DNA from: a virus
DNA: 44,640 bases
IMG/VR virus record: IMGVR_UViG_3300043570_002521
Span: 1 to 44,640 of that record
Strand: one strand, 5' to 3'
Every line of letters starts with the position of its first letter. The first letter of the stretch is position 1. Of the stretch, positions 8,763 to 16,252 are shown one piece after another. The notes under the pieces were generated by a model. It ran no database searches, was not told the DNA's origin, and saw only the letters and a list, made by a program, of their open reading frames with translations. A program made the translations under genes and the position numbers.

Positions 8763-9581
8763 TTAATATTCTTTTTTAATTCCTCCTGCTGTTGAATATG
8801 TTTTAATTATATTCTCTGGGTCTTGCTCAAAATGTTTTTTCACTACATCCACATTTTTTAAGTCGTCATCTGAAAAACCTATCTTAGGGACAAAATAATT
8901 ATTTATTTTATTTTTTAAGAAAGCTTTCTTTTGTATATGTTGAGACATCGCCTTAACATATTGAACAAACTCTTTTAATGCGTTAATTTTACCTTGTTCC
9001 GGATTTGTTGCAGAACCCTCACCGTAACTTACCGGATAAAATCTACACAAGTCTAAATATTCTCGAATCATTTCTCTTTTAGAGACATTTTCTTCATCCG
9101 CTAAATCACGATATTTTTCTAAATTTTTAACCAATTCGTCTGAATCAATCCCATTTGTATTTGACACAATATAATTGTAACAAGCCTCTTTTAATATTGA
9201 AGGTGTGTGTCCTCTAGCGGTAACAATTGAAAAAATTGAACCGTTATTAATTGCCTCAACAAAATCATCCCAAGCCGGACCCGGTTTTGCGGTTATCGCA
9301 TCAACAATAAATTGTTTATCACCCTTTACACCAAACCATCTAAAAGGGTCGTTTGCAAACCCTACGATTGTGTGACCATCAAATTCTAAAGGTTCTTTTC
9401 CAACTTCTTCTCTGTAAGTTGCAAAATCTTCAGTAGACATTCCTACTTCGTCACCTTCTTCATCTTTCAAGATTATCTTTGTTGGCATTGAAACAATGTT
9501 ATCATCCCAATCAAACGCGTAATACTTTTCATCGGGGGCACCAAACTCGTCAATACCTTCTTTTATTCTATTTTTTAACAT
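8763..9581 (-). CDS. HAD-superfamily hydrolase-like protein
   Basis: The 272-residue protein has three HAD (haloacid dehalogenase) motifs: motif I A-F-D-W-D-D-N with D24 and D26, motif II S-I-V-T-A-R-G with T121, and motif IV G-F-S-D-D-D with D228-D230. K198 is a possible motif III lysine. The region between motifs I and II (residues 30-110) would be the cap or insertion. Known members are Mg-dependent phosphatases or nucleotidases using an aspartyl-phosphate intermediate; the substrate here is unknown. It sits between the sheath and tube genes, adjacent in T4. The start is the first ATG after the hairpin that follows the sheath gene. There is no clear TATTTAT motif in front of it. Confidence 0.7.
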   Translation of the reverse strand: MLKNRIKEGIDEFGAPDEKYYAFDWDDNIVSMPTKIILKDEEGDEVGMSTEDFATYREEVGKEPLEFDGHTIVGFANDPFRWFGVKGDKQFIVDAITAKPGPAWDDFVEAINNGSIFSIVTARGHTPSILKEACYNYIVSNTNGIDSDELVKNLEKYRDLADEENVSKREMIREYLDLCRFYPVSYGEGSATNPEQGKINALKEFVQYVKAMSQHIQKKAFLKNKINNYFVPKIGFSDDDLKNVDVVKKHFEQDPENIIKTYSTAGGIKKEY

Positions 9582-9599
9582 ATCTTTATATTAAGGCTT

Positions 9600-9630
9600 A
9601 TTATGACCCACTATTACAATGGGTCATAAT
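9600..9630 (-). terminator. Perfect 11-bp stem-loop after the tail sheath gene
   Basis: ATTATGACCCA and its exact complement TGGGTCATAAT enclose a 9-base loop, 9 bases after the sheath stop. There is no clean U-run on the minus strand, so it may instead protect the sheath mRNA 3' end or be a partial terminator. Confidence 0.55.
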
Positions 9631-9638
9631 TTTATTTA

Positions 9639-12600
9639 TTATATATTCTCGAAAGAAGCTCCTGTTGGAGTAATATAGAACGTAATGTCTATAAATTCTA
9701 ACGATTTGGTTGGTTTGATGTAAATCTTACCTGTCATTTGATTTCTATCTAAATCAGCCGTATCTGACGATACTGTAACTCGGAAATCATATAAACCTCT
9801 GTCTCTTCTGATAGCATCCAAGATAGGGTTAACCGCGTCTAAGAAGTCTTGTCTTACTTTTTGGTCGTTTTGTTCAAACAATAATCTTACAGATACCGCT
9901 GAAATCAATTTACGAGCTTGAAGTAATAATCTTCTTACGTTTATTCTATCAAGTGCCGATTGAGCCACTTGTAGTGTTTTATTACCCCAAATTACCGTCC
10001 CAACATCAGAGAAAGTTGCAATTGGATTGATACGTCCTTGGTAAAGGGTGTCTCTATCTTCTTGAGTAAGTTTCTTTCTCGCTTTGATTGCGTTTACGAT
10101 ACCTCTTGTGTAACCTGCCGCCGCGAACCAAGGGAAAGCGATGTTGTCGGTTAACGCTAAGTTTCTAACAACTTCTGCCGTTGGTGGTAAGTAGATTTGT
10201 GTATTGTTAACACTATCTCTTGTTAATACCCAAGGGTAGTATGTTGCGGTATAGTTAGAGTCGACTCCTGTAGTTTCTAAGTTATTTATTGCCTCTTGAG
10301 GGTAAATTAAATCAGTTGCCAAGTTTACTGTTGGCATAAACAAATCAATATCCGGTGTTGTACAAACGTATAATGAGTCAGCTCTGTTAAATTCAATCAT
10401 CTCAATCGCATCTTCAACTAAATCAGAATTATTAACATAATCAATACCCGGAGTAACAAATAAGTTAATATTCACCGCCTCAGGATTAGAGAATGTTTGT
10501 TGTCCTAATAAGTAAGCGTAATAATCGGTGTTTGCCCAATCAACATTATTTTTTCCAACAGTAATTTTCTTGAATGCTCCCCATCCTGTTGCCGTTGGAT
10601 ATTGTATACTTGTACAAGCCCCGTTTAAGTAACCTCTTCTACCTAATTTAAATGTGTCGGTATTTGTTCTAGATTCTCTATAGATATCCCAACCATCAAA
10701 TCCTCCTTGAACTAATAATGAGAATTTACGTGAATAAATTCTGTAATAAGGACTAACTTCACTATCAGGGTCTGATGTAAATGGTGCGTCACCAACAAAG
10801 AATTCTGGGTTAGATGTTCCCGGATAAACAATTGATGATGCGTTAACATCCATATGGAATCCTCTTGTTTTATATGTCCAATCATTCCCTTCCACAGCTG
10901 TACATAAATCTAATGGTAATTGTTTACCTTTATATTGGAAGAAATCAGGGTCATATCCTGCACCATATCCTGTAGAAATACCTAAGTAAGTTCTACGAAC
11001 ATTATCGCCCGGACTTTGGATTGCCAAGTTAGAACCTGAACTTAATCCAAATGGTGGGTCAAATACAACCTCTCCAGGGTAATCATATTTAGTTTTATAA
11101 ATTGGGAACGGTGGTCTAGAAGTTGCGTAATTTCTAAATCTAAATCCTTGGAAACCACAAGGTAACGCATCAATCGGTGCGTCCTCATTCATCTCAACCA
11201 TAATGTATTTTGAGTTCAACGCGTATTCTCCATCGGCAGTACCAATTTTTTGTCCAACAAACGCATTATCCTGAGGATTCATCGAACAATTTGTGAATTT
11301 CTCAATAACAACAGGATTATTATCTGTGTCATAAAAATCTCTAACTAAAATATCAAAAGTTAAATTACCAAATGACATATTTGCTATTGAAATTTTAACC
11401 TCAGTGTTAGCGTCATCACCATCAGAAACTGTTGTGAATCTGAATAGATTGTATACTTTACTACCTCTTAATTCAGATACAACCCAAGGGGAAGACGGTG
11501 TTTGGTATTTTTCTAAATAAAACGCTATCGAAGACATATCGTTATTACTGTTATTAGCTCTTGGTAATCCAACTAAATTACAATTAATACCTCTAATATA
11601 ACCTTTATTATAACCATAGTTTAATAATGTTTGAAATCTCTCTTCTACAAATAATGGAACCGTAGTTCTTGGTTTTGCAAAGTTTGAAGAACCAAATACT
11701 TTTGGTAAATATTTAGAATCTGACTCACTAAATGAGGTTTCAAAGAAAAATGTATTATTATCCTTATCAGTTATGTTTAAACCAAATTCAGAATAAGGAT
11801 TTTTACCAATACTTGAGTATCCACCTGTACAATTCATTGTTACATCGGTCACATCATTTACTTGATAAGTTGGTCCATCACTACCCGCACCATAAGTCGC
11901 AATACCTCTTGAACGAAGTGTTGCAAGAATTAAATCGTCAAAGTCTGTATAAGATGTTCCTGTATAAACATAAACAGAACCTCTAACACTACCCGTATAA
12001 CAAGTTTTAATTGAACCTGAAGTATAGTTTCCAGTATTACCTGATGTTAGTGGGTTACAAGGATTTTGTATTTCAACGGTTACGTTAAAAGATGTTCCTG
12101 TTGAACTACCATCGTTAGGTATTAAAAGATATGTAACAGCACCTGTTGAAAAATTAACAACCGATACATTACTAGTTTGTGCTGATAAATTTACCGTTAC
12201 ACCTGTACAACAAGCACTAAACGTTGGAACAATAGTTGATAAATTTGTTCCTGAAAAAGTCGCAAAAGGTAAAACAACACTAATTGTGCTGTTATTGTAA
12301 TTAATACTTCCTGCAACACCAAGAACACTAAATGAATAGAAAGATGAACAATTTGATGATGTAGAACTTTGTCCAAGAGTATCGATTACCGTATAGTAAG
12401 AACTACCTGTATAACTACCATTATTATTATCAAATAATGCGTAATACCAAGGGTCATTCTCTGGAGCAGTATAATCAGCTAAATGTGAATCAACATTGTT
12501 TACGTCGAATACGTTTGTTACGTTTGTATAACCTATTGAAACTAAATTATCGTAATCATCACCTAATATTGTACCATAACAGTATAATGAGGTTGCTGAA

Positions 12601-13232
12601 GTTGATAAAGTTGTTGAGGAAACAATAACATTGAAAACTTGTTGTTGGAAATCTGAAATTATTGTTGACGATGTTCCGTTAAAATTTTCATAAGTTTCAT
12701 TAAATTTATTTGTTATTATCGATTCATCACCTGTAAATGCACCAAAGACAACTGAACTTATATCATTATTACATCCGGTAAACGGTAATGTGAATGAATA
12801 TTCCGTATATCCTGTACATATAGATTCACATGATGTAAAATCATATGTACTACCTGAACAGTCAAAATCAACTGTTGTTTTATCAACATTCGCTATCGTT
12901 CTAAAAGACCAAGATGGTCCCGCGTCATATCCTGACAATCCCAAAATTCTTGTAACAAACAATTGATTTGATTGTTGTAAATAAGATTTTGCGATATACG
13001 AAGCTTCATACTTCGGTATTTGTGTATTAATAAACTTTTCAGGGGATGTTCCTCCAAAAAAAGTTGAGAATTCATCGAAATTTCGTATAAAGATAGGTTC
13101 GAATGCTGGTCCTTTTTGTGTTTCACCAACAATACCTAATGTGGTTACCCCCACACTTTGTGCTACGAAACTTAAATCAACTTCGGAAGTATATACCCCG
13201 GGAGATACGAATACTTTGCTGTTTGTTGCCAT
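9639..13232 (-). CDS. 18: Tail sheath protein (gp18-like), enlarged
   Basis: The N-terminus (F-V-S-P-G-V-Y-T-S-E-V-D, then G-I-V-G-E-T-Q-K-G-P, residues 8-45) and C-terminus (P-W-F-A-A-A-G-Y-T-R-G, Y-Q-G-R-I-N-P-I, V-I-W-G-N-K-T-L, N-V-R-R-L-L, and the closing strands, residues about 1010-1197) are classic contractile sheath. At 1197 residues it is almost twice T4 gp18 (659). The extra length is mainly an insertion between about residues 115 and 510 that is Ser/Thr/Asn/Gly-rich, has several cysteines and looks like beta-sandwich repeats; a second variable part lies at about 560-900. Such insertions normally decorate the outside of the sheath. The gene has a promoter-like motif (13264-13270) and is followed by a perfect 11-bp stem-loop (9600-9630). 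Confidence 0.9.
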   Translation of the reverse strand: MATNSKVFVSPGVYTSEVDLSFVAQSVGVTTLGIVGETQKGPAFEPIFIRNFDEFSTFFGGTSPEKFINTQIPKYEASYIAKSYLQQSNQLFVTRILGLSGYDAGPSWSFRTIANVDKTTVDFDCSGSTYDFTSCESICTGYTEYSFTLPFTGCNNDISSVVFGAFTGDESIITNKFNETYENFNGTSSTIISDFQQQVFNVIVSSTTLSTSATSLYCYGTILGDDYDNLVSIGYTNVTNVFDVNNVDSHLADYTAPENDPWYYALFDNNNGSYTGSSYYTVIDTLGQSSTSSNCSSFYSFSVLGVAGSINYNNSTISVVLPFATFSGTNLSTIVPTFSACCTGVTVNLSAQTSNVSVVNFSTGAVTYLLIPNDGSSTGTSFNVTVEIQNPCNPLTSGNTGNYTSGSIKTCYTGSVRGSVYVYTGTSYTDFDDLILATLRSRGIATYGAGSDGPTYQVNDVTDVTMNCTGGYSSIGKNPYSEFGLNITDKDNNTFFFETSFSESDSKYLPKVFGSSNFAKPRTTVPLFVEERFQTLLNYGYNKGYIRGINCNLVGLPRANNSNNDMSSIAFYLEKYQTPSSPWVVSELRGSKVYNLFRFTTVSDGDDANTEVKISIANMSFGNLTFDILVRDFYDTDNNPVVIEKFTNCSMNPQDNAFVGQKIGTADGEYALNSKYIMVEMNEDAPIDALPCGFQGFRFRNYATSRPPFPIYKTKYDYPGEVVFDPPFGLSSGSNLAIQSPGDNVRRTYLGISTGYGAGYDPDFFQYKGKQLPLDLCTAVEGNDWTYKTRGFHMDVNASSIVYPGTSNPEFFVGDAPFTSDPDSEVSPYYRIYSRKFSLLVQGGFDGWDIYRESRTNTDTFKLGRRGYLNGACTSIQYPTATGWGAFKKITVGKNNVDWANTDYYAYLLGQQTFSNPEAVNINLFVTPGIDYVNNSDLVEDAIEMIEFNRADSLYVCTTPDIDLFMPTVNLATDLIYPQEAINNLETTGVDSNYTATYYPWVLTRDSVNNTQIYLPPTAEVVRNLALTDNIAFPWFAAAGYTRGIVNAIKARKKLTQEDRDTLYQGRINPIATFSDVGTVIWGNKTLQVAQSALDRINVRRLLLQARKLISAVSVRLLFEQNDQKVRQDFLDAVNPILDAIRRDRGLYDFRVTVSSDTADLDRNQMTGKIYIKPTKSLEFIDITFYITPTGASFENI

Positions 13233-13263
13233 TAGTTTGTTTTGTTTATAATTTTATTTATAT

Positions 13264-13270
13264 ATAAATA
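13264..13270 (-). promoter_or_regulatory. TATTTAT promoter-like motif, tail sheath gene
   Basis: The sense sequence is AATATTTATATATAAATAAA, 31 bases upstream of the ATG from its 3' end. It also contains an exact T4-type late box TATAAATA (13255-13262 on the minus strand). Confidence 0.65.
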
Positions 13271-13306
13271 TTAAAAAAAAATCAAAATACTTTACTTCGT
13301 AGCAAC

Positions 13307-13313
13307 TATTTAT
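13307..13313 (+). promoter_or_regulatory. TATTTAT promoter-like motif, small RHH-like gene
   Basis: The sequence is CTATTTATATTTTAGGG, 43 bases before the ATG. It points away from the sheath promoter at 13264-13270; the two lie 36 bases apart. Confidence 0.5.
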
Positions 13314-13349
13314 ATTTTAGGGAGATTATTTTCTACCTTTTTTCTACTT

Positions 13350-13514
13350 ATGGATAAAGACATCAAAAAGATTAAAAATTTAAAGATATCGGTGGAGACA
13401 CACGAGATTCTTAAAACTTACTGTGAAAAGAAAGGTATTAAAATGTATCGGTTCTTAGAAAGACTTATTATTGAAAAATGTAAACCGACTAAAGATATCT
13501 ATGGGGAAGACTAA
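13350..13514 (+). CDS. Small ribbon-helix-helix-like DNA-binding protein (54 aa)
   Basis: This short plus-strand gene lies between two minus-strand tail genes. The protein has a Lys-rich start, then N-L-K-I-S-V (a beta strand), helix T-H-E-I-L-K-T-Y-C-E-K-K, a turn G-I-K, and helix M-Y-R-F-L-E-R-L-I-I-E-K. That order and spacing match CopG/Arc-type ribbon-helix-helix repressors. A promoter-like TATTTAT motif is at 13307-13313. Its TAA stop overlaps the TAG stop of the convergent gp15-like gene by two bases. It may regulate the divergent sheath promoter or others; that is inferred. It is short, but codon use and the fold-like pattern argue it is real. Confidence 0.6.
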   Translation: MDKDIKKIKNLKISVETHEILKTYCEKKGIKMYRFLERLIIEKCKPTKDIYGED

Positions 13515-14545
13515 AGTATCTTATCAATAAATTGAATTGTTGATTCTAATGAGTCATCTTTCTTAACAATATTTAACCTTAATACGTCTCCGGAGTTAAT
13601 TTGTATTAACTCTAAATCAGAACCATAGTAATCATCATTGATATACACATCAAATGATTCAACATTTATTGTTTCACCAATTTTAATATCAACAATGTAA
13701 CTAAACAATTGTGTTAACGTATTATTACCAACAACAAACAATGCTTGACTACCAAGACCGGTTTCGTCATTTTGTTTCCGACCACGCTTAGTTGTTTTTT
13801 TTTCTATTTCAACAACTTGTAAAACTCTTGTTATTGCCGGGGAAACTTCAAACTCATCTTCATCAATTAAAAACCCTAACATTGTAAATTCATAACTTTG
13901 TATGTAGTATTTTCTTTTCTCAACATCAACAACAGATTCATCAGTAATCGCACCCATAACAATTGGAATGTAATGTCCTTTGATTACCGCATAGGCTTGT
14001 CTTGATGCAAATTTTTCTAAAATAACCTGATTAAGTTTATTTAACTCTCTCATTCTGTTACAAATAATTTTAACAGAATATGTTATATCAACCGGAACGG
14101 GTTGAGGTATTGTATAAACATCCATACCATTTCGTTGTCCATCCCAAGTAGGTACTTGAGCGTAAAAATATTGTCTTCTATTTGGAATATTATACATAAG
14201 AGCCGGGTTAGTCCCAAATTTAACCTCCGGGATTCTAATTGTTGTAATAAAAGGCGGTTCCGTGTTTTTATCAATATTTTGGAAATTCCAAGTTTCAGTA
14301 AACTGAGCCCAATTTTGTGTGGTAACAATAATATCAACGGTTGGTATTGTTTTACCCTCAACCACCACTTTTAAATCATCTCTAACAAAATCTAAAAAAC
14401 CTCTATCTAAATCGGCATGCAATAAAGATTTTGGAAGATAAGTTCCGTCTTTATTGATTTTATCCAAAAGTTCTTCTCTTCTTGGTAAAAGAGTTTTGGA
14501 CTCCGTTAGTGGTATATTTTTCTTTATTTTACTTGGTAAACCCAT
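13511..14545 (-). CDS. Tail sheath stabiliser / completion protein, gp15-like
   Basis: The 344-residue protein resembles T4 gp15 in layout: an I-P-E-V-K-F-G-T-N strand near residue 120, then P-V-P-V-D-I-T-Y-S-V-K-I near 160, a helix with N-K-L-N-Q-V-I-L-E-K-F, then I-K-G-H-Y-I-P-I, and a Y-E-F-T-M-L-G-F strand before residue 240. T4 gp15 caps the tail at the neck. Position between the gp14-like and sheath genes agrees. The C-terminal 100 residues are extra: a Lys/Arg patch (K-K-T-T-K-R-G-R-K) and a small beta domain. The promoter-like motif (14560-14566) lies inside the 3' end of the upstream gene, so this gene can be transcribed on its own. The gp3-type terminator is an alternative. Confidence 0.6.
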   Translation of the reverse strand: MGLPSKIKKNIPLTESKTLLPRREELLDKINKDGTYLPKSLLHADLDRGFLDFVRDDLKVVVEGKTIPTVDIIVTTQNWAQFTETWNFQNIDKNTEPPFITTIRIPEVKFGTNPALMYNIPNRRQYFYAQVPTWDGQRNGMDVYTIPQPVPVDITYSVKIICNRMRELNKLNQVILEKFASRQAYAVIKGHYIPIVMGAITDESVVDVEKRKYYIQSYEFTMLGFLIDEDEFEVSPAITRVLQVVEIEKKTTKRGRKQNDETGLGSQALFVVGNNTLTQLFSYIVDIKIGETINVESFDVYINDDYYGSDLELIQINSGDVLRLNIVKKDDSLESTIQFIDKIL

Positions 14546-14546
14546 T

Positions 14547-14993
14547 TTATTGTTTTGTTATAAATATTTTGTTTCTTGAATTTATCATTTCTACCTCACC
14601 GGCTCTATATATAGGTTCTTCGGTGTCTTTCATAACGTAAGAGTTGTATTTGTATGGGTTGTAAGTCACAATATTACTATTTGGTTCGGTTGGTAGGTTT
14701 TCACAAGGATATTTACAATAATCCATCAATGTTCCAATCACAAATGAATGAACATTCTTTCTTTTCTCTTTTATTACCTTTTCTCTTCCTCCCGGTCTAA
14801 CTCTAAACTCAACATCACTTAGTTTGACGTAATCAGAATGATTAACAACTAAACCTTTATATATTATTGAAAAAGTGTGTTTATGTAGATTATAATAAAT
14901 CATAACTTTTTTACCGATGTAATCCTTTTCTTCATCATTTGAAACATCTTCAAAGATTCTGTTTGCTTGTGATTCTGTTATTAATACTTTCAT
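14547..14993 (-). CDS. Unknown protein with MKVLITE leader (148 aa)
   Basis: I do not recognise the body of this protein. It is basic, with a beta-rich middle (residues 25-75), a very basic stretch (R-P-G-G-R-E-K-V-I-K-E-K-R-K-N), two cysteines (C-K-Y-P-C near residue 95) and a polar C-terminus. The first seven residues, MKVLITE, are identical to those of the gene directly upstream, although the rest differs. The I-T-E triplet fits the (I/L)-x-E cleavage consensus of the T4 prohead protease. The gene starts 2 bases after its neighbour ends and lies in the neck region. A virion or capsid-internal protein is possible. Confidence 0.5.
   Translation of the reverse strand: MKVLITESQANRIFEDVSNDEEKDYIGKKVMIYYNLHKHTFSIIYKGLVVNHSDYVKLSDVEFRVRPGGREKVIKEKRKNVHSFVIGTLMDYCKYPCENLPTEPNSNIVTYNPYKYNSYVMKDTEEPIYRAGEVEMINSRNKIFITKQ
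14560..14566 (-). promoter_or_regulatory. TATTTAT promoter-like motif, gp15-like gene
   Basis: The sense sequence is AATATTTATAACAAAAC, 21 bases before the ATG and inside the last codons of the preceding gene. Confidence 0.55.
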
Positions 14994-14995
14994 TA

Positions 14996-15397
14996 TTAGT
15001 AATATGTTGTTACCGTTTTAACGGGTAAATTAAAATTATCTTGAAACCATTTTTTCATTGGTCCCTTCCAATGGTTACCAAACATAGAGTCTAAATGTTC
15101 GGAATATTCACCTGTTACATCTAATGTTGGTGCATCATCTTTAAATGGTTTAGCTGATGGTTCGTCACTATAATATTCTACTTCTAAATAATAAAAAATA
15201 ACATCACTATCTTCTTCACCTTCCCAATCTCCATTATAGAAAATTAATAAGTTTTCATTTTCATTATAATCAACTAAATCACCATCCTCACCGTCATCCA
15301 TACCATAAGTCCAATGAATATCGTCTTTATTAAAATCTCCTTCGATATATGAATATATTGAATCAAATAATTTATTTTCTGTTATTAATACTTTCAT
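14996..15397 (-). CDS. Unknown acidic protein with MKVLITE leader (133 aa)
   Basis: The body is strongly acidic, with many Asp, Glu and Tyr (for example the M-D-D-G-E-D-G-D and E-G-E-E-D-S-D segments), and ends with W-K-G-P-M-K-K-W-F-Q-D-N. I do not recognise a family. It shares the exact MKVLITE start with the next gene, and the DNA of this start is the same over 21 bases. Its ATG overlaps the stop of the gp14-like gene (TAATG), so the three are co-translated. The contrast of an acidic and a basic neighbour with the same leader is notable. Function is unknown. Confidence 0.5.
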   Translation of the reverse strand: MKVLITENKLFDSIYSYIEGDFNKDDIHWTYGMDDGEDGDLVDYNENENLLIFYNGDWEGEEDSDVIFYYLEVEYYSDEPSAKPFKDDAPTLDVTGEYSEHLDSMFGNHWKGPMKKWFQDNFNLPVKTVTTYY

Positions 15398-15909
15398 TAT
15401 AACCCTCTAAATTCGTTATTTGTAACCGGTGACGCCATAATTGTTCTATAGAATGGTTTGTATCCACCCAAAGTATGTTTGTTGTCAGAAGTAACCCTTC
15501 CATCATTATTAACCGTGTAATATCTTACTTTGTCTTCTGTTTCGTAGTATCCGATATAATCACCATAACTAATCTCCACCTCTAACTCATCCAAATCTCT
15601 TTGATAAACAGATACTTTCATATTACCCGGCTCCATTTGGTCAATTTTAGAATTACCTAAATATTTGTTCTCAGGGGCCATAATTTGAACATATCCTTTG
15701 AACTCCACCGGTGGTAAAAATTTGATACCGTCAGATACCGTCTCACCATAAACATCGTCCGTTTTGGTCTTATATCTATCAACACGATATAGAACTAATG
15801 TAAAGTTCATATCCCCGTGTAACCATTCGGTCCCAAAGTCTTGTTCTAACTTGAAATCCTCCGCTCCAAAGAACTTACCTATCCTTGTAATTGGTACTTT
15901 ATTATCCAT
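15397..15909 (-). CDS. Neck protein, gp14-like
   Basis: The 170-residue protein has the order of elements seen in T4 gp14-type neck proteins: a Y-R-V-D strand, D-D-V-Y-G-E, F-L-P-P-V-E, a helix or strand region, then S-Y-G-D-Y-I-G-Y, Y-Y-T-V-N-N-D-G-R-V and P-F-Y-R-T. T4 gp14 (256 residues) forms the neck with gp13 and links head to tail; this one is shorter. It is followed by overlapping genes leading to the gp15-like gene, and a gp13-like gene is 3 kb away on the plus strand. I saw no TATTTAT motif directly before it, so it is probably read from the promoter of the upstream gene. The assignment is by pattern only. Confidence 0.5.
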   Translation of the reverse strand: MDNKVPITRIGKFFGAEDFKLEQDFGTEWLHGDMNFTLVLYRVDRYKTKTDDVYGETVSDGIKFLPPVEFKGYVQIMAPENKYLGNSKIDQMEPGNMKVSVYQRDLDELEVEISYGDYIGYYETEDKVRYYTVNNDGRVTSDNKHTLGGYKPFYRTIMASPVTNNEFRGL

Positions 15910-15916
15910 ATTGTTT

Positions 15917-16234
15917 TTATCTATTATAAAAATTTTCGTTTCTTGTTCCGGATTGGTTGATATACACTTTTAATCCAAAATAATCTTTTAAATCTTTTGT
16001 TATATGATGATTCCATTCGTCTCTGTAACGAACAGGAATTAAATTTTTGTCGTTAGCTTTCAAATATTTACTATCATCAGGAACAACATAAGTTATTTTC
16101 ATATAATATTCGCTCTCATCTCCTACGGGAGTTATTTCAAACGCAATCTTTGAGACCCCTTCAGGTTTTGATATATTTAGATATCGTCTAATTAACTTTG
16201 TATCCCGGTCAAGATTTATTGGTTTGTTGTTCAT
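15917..16234 (-). CDS. Unknown small protein (105 aa), first gene of the neck block
   Basis: The protein starts with a polar, basic helix (residues 8-22, D-T-K-L-I-R-R-Y-L-N), then two or three beta strands (I-A-F-E-I-T-P-V, Y-Y-M-K-I-T-Y-V-V) and a C-terminal helix (I-T-K-D-L-K-D-Y-F-G-L-K-V). No family is recognised. It is the first minus-strand gene of the neck and tail block, and lies head to head with the SNF2 gene with only 18 bases between the starts. A TATTTAT motif is at 16239-16245, unusually close (11 bases) to the ATG, so its start could be further inside if that motif is the promoter. Confidence 0.45.
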   Translation of the reverse strand: MNNKPINLDRDTKLIRRYLNISKPEGVSKIAFEITPVGDESEYYMKITYVVPDDSKYLKANDKNLIPVRYRDEWNHHITKDLKDYFGLKVYINQSGTRNENFYNR

Positions 16235-16238
16235 ATTG

Positions 16239-16245
16239 ATAAATA
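16239..16245 (-). promoter_or_regulatory. TATTTAT motif, unknown gene at 15917-16234
   Basis: The sense sequence is AATATTTATCAATATG, only 11 bases before the ATG and within the 18-base gap of a divergent pair. The short spacing makes it a weak member of the set. Confidence 0.35.
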
Positions 16246-16252
16246 TTATAAA

